From: an uncultured Lachnospiraceae bacterium
GTDB lineage: Bacteria > Bacillota > Clostridia > Lachnospirales > Lachnospiraceae
Direction of reading: 5' to 3'
DNA length: 64,000 nucleotides
Assembly: GCA_947173945.1 (NCBI GenBank)
Contig: CAMWGV010000005.1
Coordinates: 1-64,000 of the forward strand
The position numbers were made by a program, and so were the translations under genes. Positions 59,578 through 64,000 of this stretch are shown piece after piece (position 1 is the stretch's first letter; each line of letters begins with the position of its first letter). The notes below the pieces were generated by a model, which had not been told where the DNA came from, did not search any database, and saw only the letters and a list, made by a program, of their open reading frames with translations.

Positions 59578-60708
59578 TTAGTAAGAAGCAAACCTTTCAT
59601 TCCGGTCAAGCGCACTCATCCGCTCCATTTCCTCATCTGTCAATTCAAAATCGAATATCTCATAATTCTCCTGAATATGGGCTTCGCTACTTGAACCGGG
59701 GATTGCAATATTTCCCGCCTGCAGGTGCCAGCGCAGGATGACCTGTGCGGAAGTCTTGCCATGATCCGTCGCTATCCCTGAAATGGTTTCGTCATCAAAC
59801 AATGTCTGCGTATTCCCACGTCCTCCGAGAGGAAACCATGATTCCATGACAGTCCCATACTGCTGCAGATGCTCTTTCATCTCCACGCTTTGATGATATG
59901 GATGTGTTTCATTCTGGAGTAGGGCTGGTGTGATCGATGTGGCATTTACCAACCGGTCAAAATCTTCCGGCGTATAATAGTTAGATAATCCAATGGATCT
60001 CAGTTTGCCATCTTCTACTGCCTGTTCCATTGCTTGGTATGCCTCCACATCACTTTCCGGCGCAGAATGGTGCAGAATCATCAAATCAATATAGTCCAGT
60101 CCCAGCCTATCGAGGGATGCGTCAATGGCAGCCGCACCATCTCCATAATCATCTGTCCACATCTTTGTAGTGACAAAGATTTCCTCCCTTGTCACAAACC
60201 CTTCATCAATCGCCCGTTGGATTCCTCTGCCAACTCCTTCCTCATTTCCATAAATCCTTGCCGTATCAATCAAACGGTAGCCGTCACGCAATGCCCAATA
60301 TACGGAATCCTCTGCCTCGCTCTGTGACAGGCGGAAGGTTCCAATCCCAAGAATCGGCATCTCGTACCCGCTGTTCAGCATTACGGTTCCTGATTCTAAA
60401 TCAAACAGCTGTCCTTCTGAAGCTTCACTATTTGGCTGTTCATTCGGTATTCCATCATCTACTTCCTGCACTGTTTCGTTTTTCACATTTTCTTCTGGTT
60501 CATTTGTCTGACTGTCATTCTGCACCCCATCTGCTGTGTTTTCAACGACATGATTCGTCCGGTCATCATCTGCCCGCCCACAGGCGCTTACAGCAAAACA
60601 AAGTAAAAACAGCATACATGAAATCAGAAGAAACAATGATATCCGCTTTGTTTTCAGTATTCTTCGCTCAATCTCTTTACCAATTCTTTTTTTCTTTACT
60701 ACTGTCAT
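59578..60708 (-). CDS. aldo/keto reductase with N-terminal membrane/lipoprotein signal
   Basis: ISLFLLISCMLFLLCFAVSACGRADDD then AKR domain (RLIDTARIYGNEEGVG, TTKMW, LMILHHSAP, IPGSSSEAHIQEN). Confidence 0.88.
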   Translation of the reverse strand: MTVVKKKRIGKEIERRILKTKRISLFLLISCMLFLLCFAVSACGRADDDRTNHVVENTADGVQNDSQTNEPEENVKNETVQEVDDGIPNEQPNSEASEGQLFDLESGTVMLNSGYEMPILGIGTFRLSQSEAEDSVYWALRDGYRLIDTARIYGNEEGVGRGIQRAIDEGFVTREEIFVTTKMWTDDYGDGAAAIDASLDRLGLDYIDLMILHHSAPESDVEAYQAMEQAVEDGKLRSIGLSNYYTPEDFDRLVNATSITPALLQNETHPYHQSVEMKEHLQQYGTVMESWFPLGGRGNTQTLFDDETISGIATDHGKTSAQVILRWHLQAGNIAIPGSSSEAHIQENYEIFDFELTDEEMERMSALDRNERFASY

Positions 60709-61564
60709 GCTGATGCTTGCGTTCCTCCACCATCTTCACAAACCATTCCACCATAGCTGGATCATTATGAGAGAAGAAAGAACTTTCTGCCTTATCCAAT
60801 GCATTGATTGCAGCAATATCCTCGTCTGTCAGCGAGAAATCAAACACATTAAAATTCTCAGCCATCCGTTCTCTATGCGTACTCTTCGGTATTACCACAA
60901 CACCTTTCTGAATATGCCAGCGCAGAATTGTCTGAGCAACTGTTTTCCCATATTTTGAACCAATTTCCGCAATCACGGGATTTGTAAACATATCTCCTCT
61001 TCCCTCGCCAAAAGGCGCCCACGCCTCAATTTGAACTCCGTATTTATCCATATATTTCTTGGCTTCTGTCTGCTGATTAAATGGATGAGTTTCCACTTGG
61101 TTCACCTGTGGTACGCTTCTTGCAAAAGACGCAATATCTATCATTCTGTCCGCATAAAAATTAGAAATGCCGATTGCCCTTATTTTACCTTCTGACTGTA
61201 AATCTTCCAATGCCCTGTATGCCCCGTAATAATCTGAAAATGGCTGATGTAAAAGGCATAAATCCAAATAATCCGTTTGCAGCTTTTCCATCGACTCCAA
61301 TACGGATGCTTTTGCCTGTTCATAACCGTAATGCTCAATCCACACCTTTGTTGTAAGGAAAATATCTCTTCTTGCAACACCGGACTTATGGATAGCATTT
61401 CCTACCTGCACTTCATTGAAGTAGCTTTGTGCGGTATCAATACTTCTGTATCCCACATCTAATGCATCTAAAACACACTTTTCGCACTCTTCCTGTGTAA
61501 CCTGATATACACCGTATCCTAACATTGGCATCTGGACACCATTGTTTAATGTTACAAATTCCAT
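60677..61564 (-). CDS. aldo/keto reductase (cytoplasmic)
   Basis: YRSIDTAQSYFNEVQVG, TTKVW, LCLLHQPF, VVIPKSTHRERMAENF. Confidence 0.93.
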   Translation of the reverse strand: MEFVTLNNGVQMPMLGYGVYQVTQEECEKCVLDALDVGYRSIDTAQSYFNEVQVGNAIHKSGVARRDIFLTTKVWIEHYGYEQAKASVLESMEKLQTDYLDLCLLHQPFSDYYGAYRALEDLQSEGKIRAIGISNFYADRMIDIASFARSVPQVNQVETHPFNQQTEAKKYMDKYGVQIEAWAPFGEGRGDMFTNPVIAEIGSKYGKTVAQTILRWHIQKGVVVIPKSTHRERMAENFNVFDFSLTDEDIAAINALDKAESSFFSHNDPAMVEWFVKMVEERKHQHDSSKEKKNW

Positions 61565-61604
61565 ACCTTACCACCCTTTCTTTTCAAACTCATTTACCAA
61601 CCTT

Positions 61605-61979
61605 TCAATATACAGAGGCAACTGACTTTTCCATGAACCATACACCATTTTCTTTTTTACAGGAAATCGTCTGCCTTAATTGCCATGTATGTCTGCCTCC
61701 ACCAAATACCGCTGCCATAACTCGGCTGTCTCCAATTATCAAGGCATAATCCCCTGTAATTTGAACATCAACTTTTTCGTGGGCAGCAGAGAAATAATTT
61801 AATGTTCCCTGCCTGACTGCCTGCAAAAATTCCTGTTTCTTCTGCACCATTCCCGTCATATGATGCAGCGCAAACTCATCACTGAGTATTTTCGCAAGGT
61901 TGTCCATATCTTTGCTTATCATAAACTGATACATATTTTCATACAGCATAATAAGCTGTGTTTTATCATCTATTTCCAT
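61605..61979 (-). CDS. NTF2-like (SnoaL/DUF4440-type) protein
   Basis: LYENMYQFMISKDMDNLAKILSDEFALHHMTGMVQKKQEFLQAVRQGTLNYF; similar to 58288-58758. Confidence 0.85.
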   Translation of the reverse strand: MEIDDKTQLIMLYENMYQFMISKDMDNLAKILSDEFALHHMTGMVQKKQEFLQAVRQGTLNYFSAAHEKVDVQITGDYALIIGDSRVMAAVFGGGRHTWQLRQTISCKKENGVWFMEKSVASVY

Positions 61980-61985
61980 ATTCCA

Positions 61986-62492
61986 TTACGCTTCCAGCCA
62001 ATTTTTCAAAGCAGCATCGCACCTTCCCACGCTGCTTCCCTGAATTGCAAGACCTTTTTTGATAACTGCACCCGGGCAGCATTTTTTCAGATCTGCTTCA
62101 CTTTTTCCCATTCCACTACCTTCATGAGTACACACCGGACGGACCGTTTTTCCTTCGAAGTTAATCTGTTCAAGGACTGTGAACATATGCATCGGCATTG
62201 TTCCCCAATAATTCGGGTACATGACTGTCACTAAATCATACTGCGACATATTCTCCGGCATTGCTACAACTTCAGGACGTACACCGCTTTGTAAATCTTT
62301 CTTTGCCTGTTCAATACAGGTATTGTAATCTGCTGAATATGGCTTTACAGGCTCAACCTTGAATAAGTCTGCGCCTGTAAGGGTAGCCACTTTTTCCGCC
62401 ACAACTTCGGTGTTGCCTTTATCAATGTATTTCAGACTCCCGCCAAAATAATTTTCATCTGCTCTTGAAAAATATAAAATAAGTTCTTTCAT
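61986..62492 (-). CDS. flavodoxin (cytoplasmic)
   Basis: LILYFSRADENYFGGSLKYIDKGNTEVVAEKVA; PVCTHEGSGMGKSEADL. Confidence 0.92.
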   Translation of the reverse strand: MKELILYFSRADENYFGGSLKYIDKGNTEVVAEKVATLTGADLFKVEPVKPYSADYNTCIEQAKKDLQSGVRPEVVAMPENMSQYDLVTVMYPNYWGTMPMHMFTVLEQINFEGKTVRPVCTHEGSGMGKSEADLKKCCPGAVIKKGLAIQGSSVGRCDAALKNWLEA

Positions 62493-62596
62493 AGTATCTC
62501 TCCTATCAAATATCTTTTTATTTTGCTACACTCACAGTTTAATAAAAAAAGCCTTATCAATCAATTCGATTTTTAAGGCTTTACAATAAGTTTTTC

Positions 62597-63487
62597 TTAT
62601 ACAAACTTACATCTTAAAATTTCGGCAAATTCTTCCGACAACGTTTTGGCGTTTTCTTTTTTCCAAAAGGCACAATAATTTCTCTTAATTGGTTCATCTC
62701 CACGATACAACGGAATCCTCACAATATTTGTTCCAAGACTGCCCTCTATGGGTGTTCCCTCGCTTGGCATAAATCCTTTTCCGCTAATCACAAGTGTCCT
62801 TGCTTTTTCCATATTATCCGCAAACAATTTTTCCCCTTTGAAACCGACAATCATATGGTAATACTCAGCCTCGGTTTCTTTTTCTGCTTCTGACGATACA
62901 AGGATACATGGTATATTTTTTAATTCCTGTACCGTAACTTTATCCAGAGCTGACATTGGATTCCTGCTCGCAATCTCTATATGTGTCACAGAAGATACAA
63001 GGAGCATATTCATAAATTCATCTGAAAATGCCCTGCGTTGGTCATTAAATGCCAAATCTATTGTATTCTCTACAAGCATATGATACAGTTCATCATGATT
63101 GCCATAAAAAACTTCCACTGGAATATCCGGGTACTTACCCACAAATTCCTCCAAGGCAAGATGAAATTCCTGTCCACTGTAACAGCGCAAAAATCCTACT
63201 TTCAAGCACTCCTGTTCTCCGCCTGACAACCTTATTGCTTCCCTGACAATCTGCTCATAATCAGCAACCAACACAAGACTTTTTTTATAGAAAAATTCCC
63301 CTGCAGGTGTCAGTTCAAATTTACGTCCCTTTCTCAGAAGCAGAGGGAATCCCAGTTCTCTTTCCAGTGCCTGTATCTGCTGTGATATGGCAGATTGGGA
63401 GATATTACACTCATACGCCGCTTCTGAAAAACTCCCCAGCCTCACAACAGCTTGAAAATATTTTATCTGTCTTAGCAAAGAATTCAC
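62597..63487 (-). CDS. LysR family transcriptional regulator
   Basis: RQIKYFQAVVRLGSFSEAAYECNISQSAISQQIQALERELGFPLL. Confidence 0.95.
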   Translation of the reverse strand: MNSLLRQIKYFQAVVRLGSFSEAAYECNISQSAISQQIQALERELGFPLLLRKGRKFELTPAGEFFYKKSLVLVADYEQIVREAIRLSGGEQECLKVGFLRCYSGQEFHLALEEFVGKYPDIPVEVFYGNHDELYHMLVENTIDLAFNDQRRAFSDEFMNMLLVSSVTHIEIASRNPMSALDKVTVQELKNIPCILVSSEAEKETEAEYYHMIVGFKGEKLFADNMEKARTLVISGKGFMPSEGTPIEGSLGTNIVRIPLYRGDEPIKRNYCAFWKKENAKTLSEEFAEILRCKFV

Positions 63488-63548
63488 CTCACTTCCGGCA
63501 AAACAATGCCAAACGTGTCAACCAAAAATGGTATAAACTCACCGACCA

Positions 63549-64000
63549 TTATTTCAAAAATTCTTCCAGTGTTTTCATCAGTTTTTCTATGTTGATAGGC
63601 TTTGCCACAAATCCGTTCATTCCTGAATCCATAGCCTCCTTCCGATCCTCCTCAAAGGCATTGGCTGTCATCGCCACAATAGGAATTGCTGCCTTGACAG
63701 GGTCATCCAATGCCCGAATGGCCCTTGTAGCTTCATAACCATTCATGATAGGCATCTGGACATCCATCAGTATCAGATCATAGGTATCCCCAGGCATTTC
63801 TTTTATCCGTTCCACACCTATACTTCCATCATCCGCCGTATCAATGAGGAAGCCGGCGGCCTCCAAAATCGTCTGTGCAATCTCCTGATTCAGTTCATTG
63901 TCCTCCACCAGCAATAGCCTTCTGCCATCAAACCGTGGCTCGGAAGTTTCTGTTTCCTCTGTGCTTTCCTGCTCCATGTAAGGTGCCGCCAGAACGTTCC
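63549..64000 (-). CDS. C-terminal REC domain of a hybrid sensor kinase/response regulator, truncated by the window edge
   Basis: RLLLVEDNELNQEIAQTILEAAGF, LILMDVQMPIMNGYEATRAIR; reading frame open to position 64000. Confidence 0.85.
   Translation of the reverse strand, partial: NVLAAPYMEQESTEETETSEPRFDGRRLLLVEDNELNQEIAQTILEAAGFLIDTADDGSIGVERIKEMPGDTYDLILMDVQMPIMNGYEATRAIRALDDPVKAAIPIVAMTANAFEEDRKEAMDSGMNGFVAKPINIEKLMKTLEEFLK

Noticed and set aside
1-64000. tRNA, rRNA, transposase, integrase, prophage genes
   Set aside because: None recognised by reading; a tRNAscan/Infernal run would be needed to exclude small RNAs.

Overview
64-kb bacterial chromosomal window, most likely from a motile, spore-forming Lachnospiraceae-type clostridium (inferred from spoIIP/gpr, cheV and a PocR-type MCP, and a ppdK / hemW-lepA-spoIIP-gpr / trmD-rimM-khpA-rpsP-ffh-ylxM housekeeping backbone). 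Most genes are on the minus strand. Accessory segments: (i) 0-3 kb, with SUKH and LURP-one-like small proteins and a TipAS-type MerR regulator; (ii) 3.7-18 kb, the most unusual segment, with small uncharacterised proteins (some homologous to each other), five of which share a C-terminal [hydrophobic]-D-[Y/F/I/L]-x-[V/I] tail, encoded next to three regulatory cassettes (two BlaI/M56 pairs without penicillin-binding domains, and one LytTR/GHKL two-component pair whose promoter and the neighbouring target promoter carry the same 20-bp-period direct repeats); (iii) 44-54 kb, with many single-gene accessory functions including a probable type III toxin-antitoxin locus (ToxN/AbiQ family) with a non-tandem antitoxin RNA candidate, flanked by a GrpB gene and a GrpB fragment; (iv) 55-63.5 kb, a co-directional aldo-keto reductase/flavodoxin/NTF2/SDR cluster with a LysR gene, duplicated into a cytoplasmic set and a lipoprotein-signal set. 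Also noted: a hybrid sensor kinase whose H-box His is Asn, and hairpins sequestering the ribosome-binding sites of gpr and a DUF202 gene. No rRNA, tRNA, CRISPR array or transposase was recognised. All family calls are by reading the translations; no database search was run.
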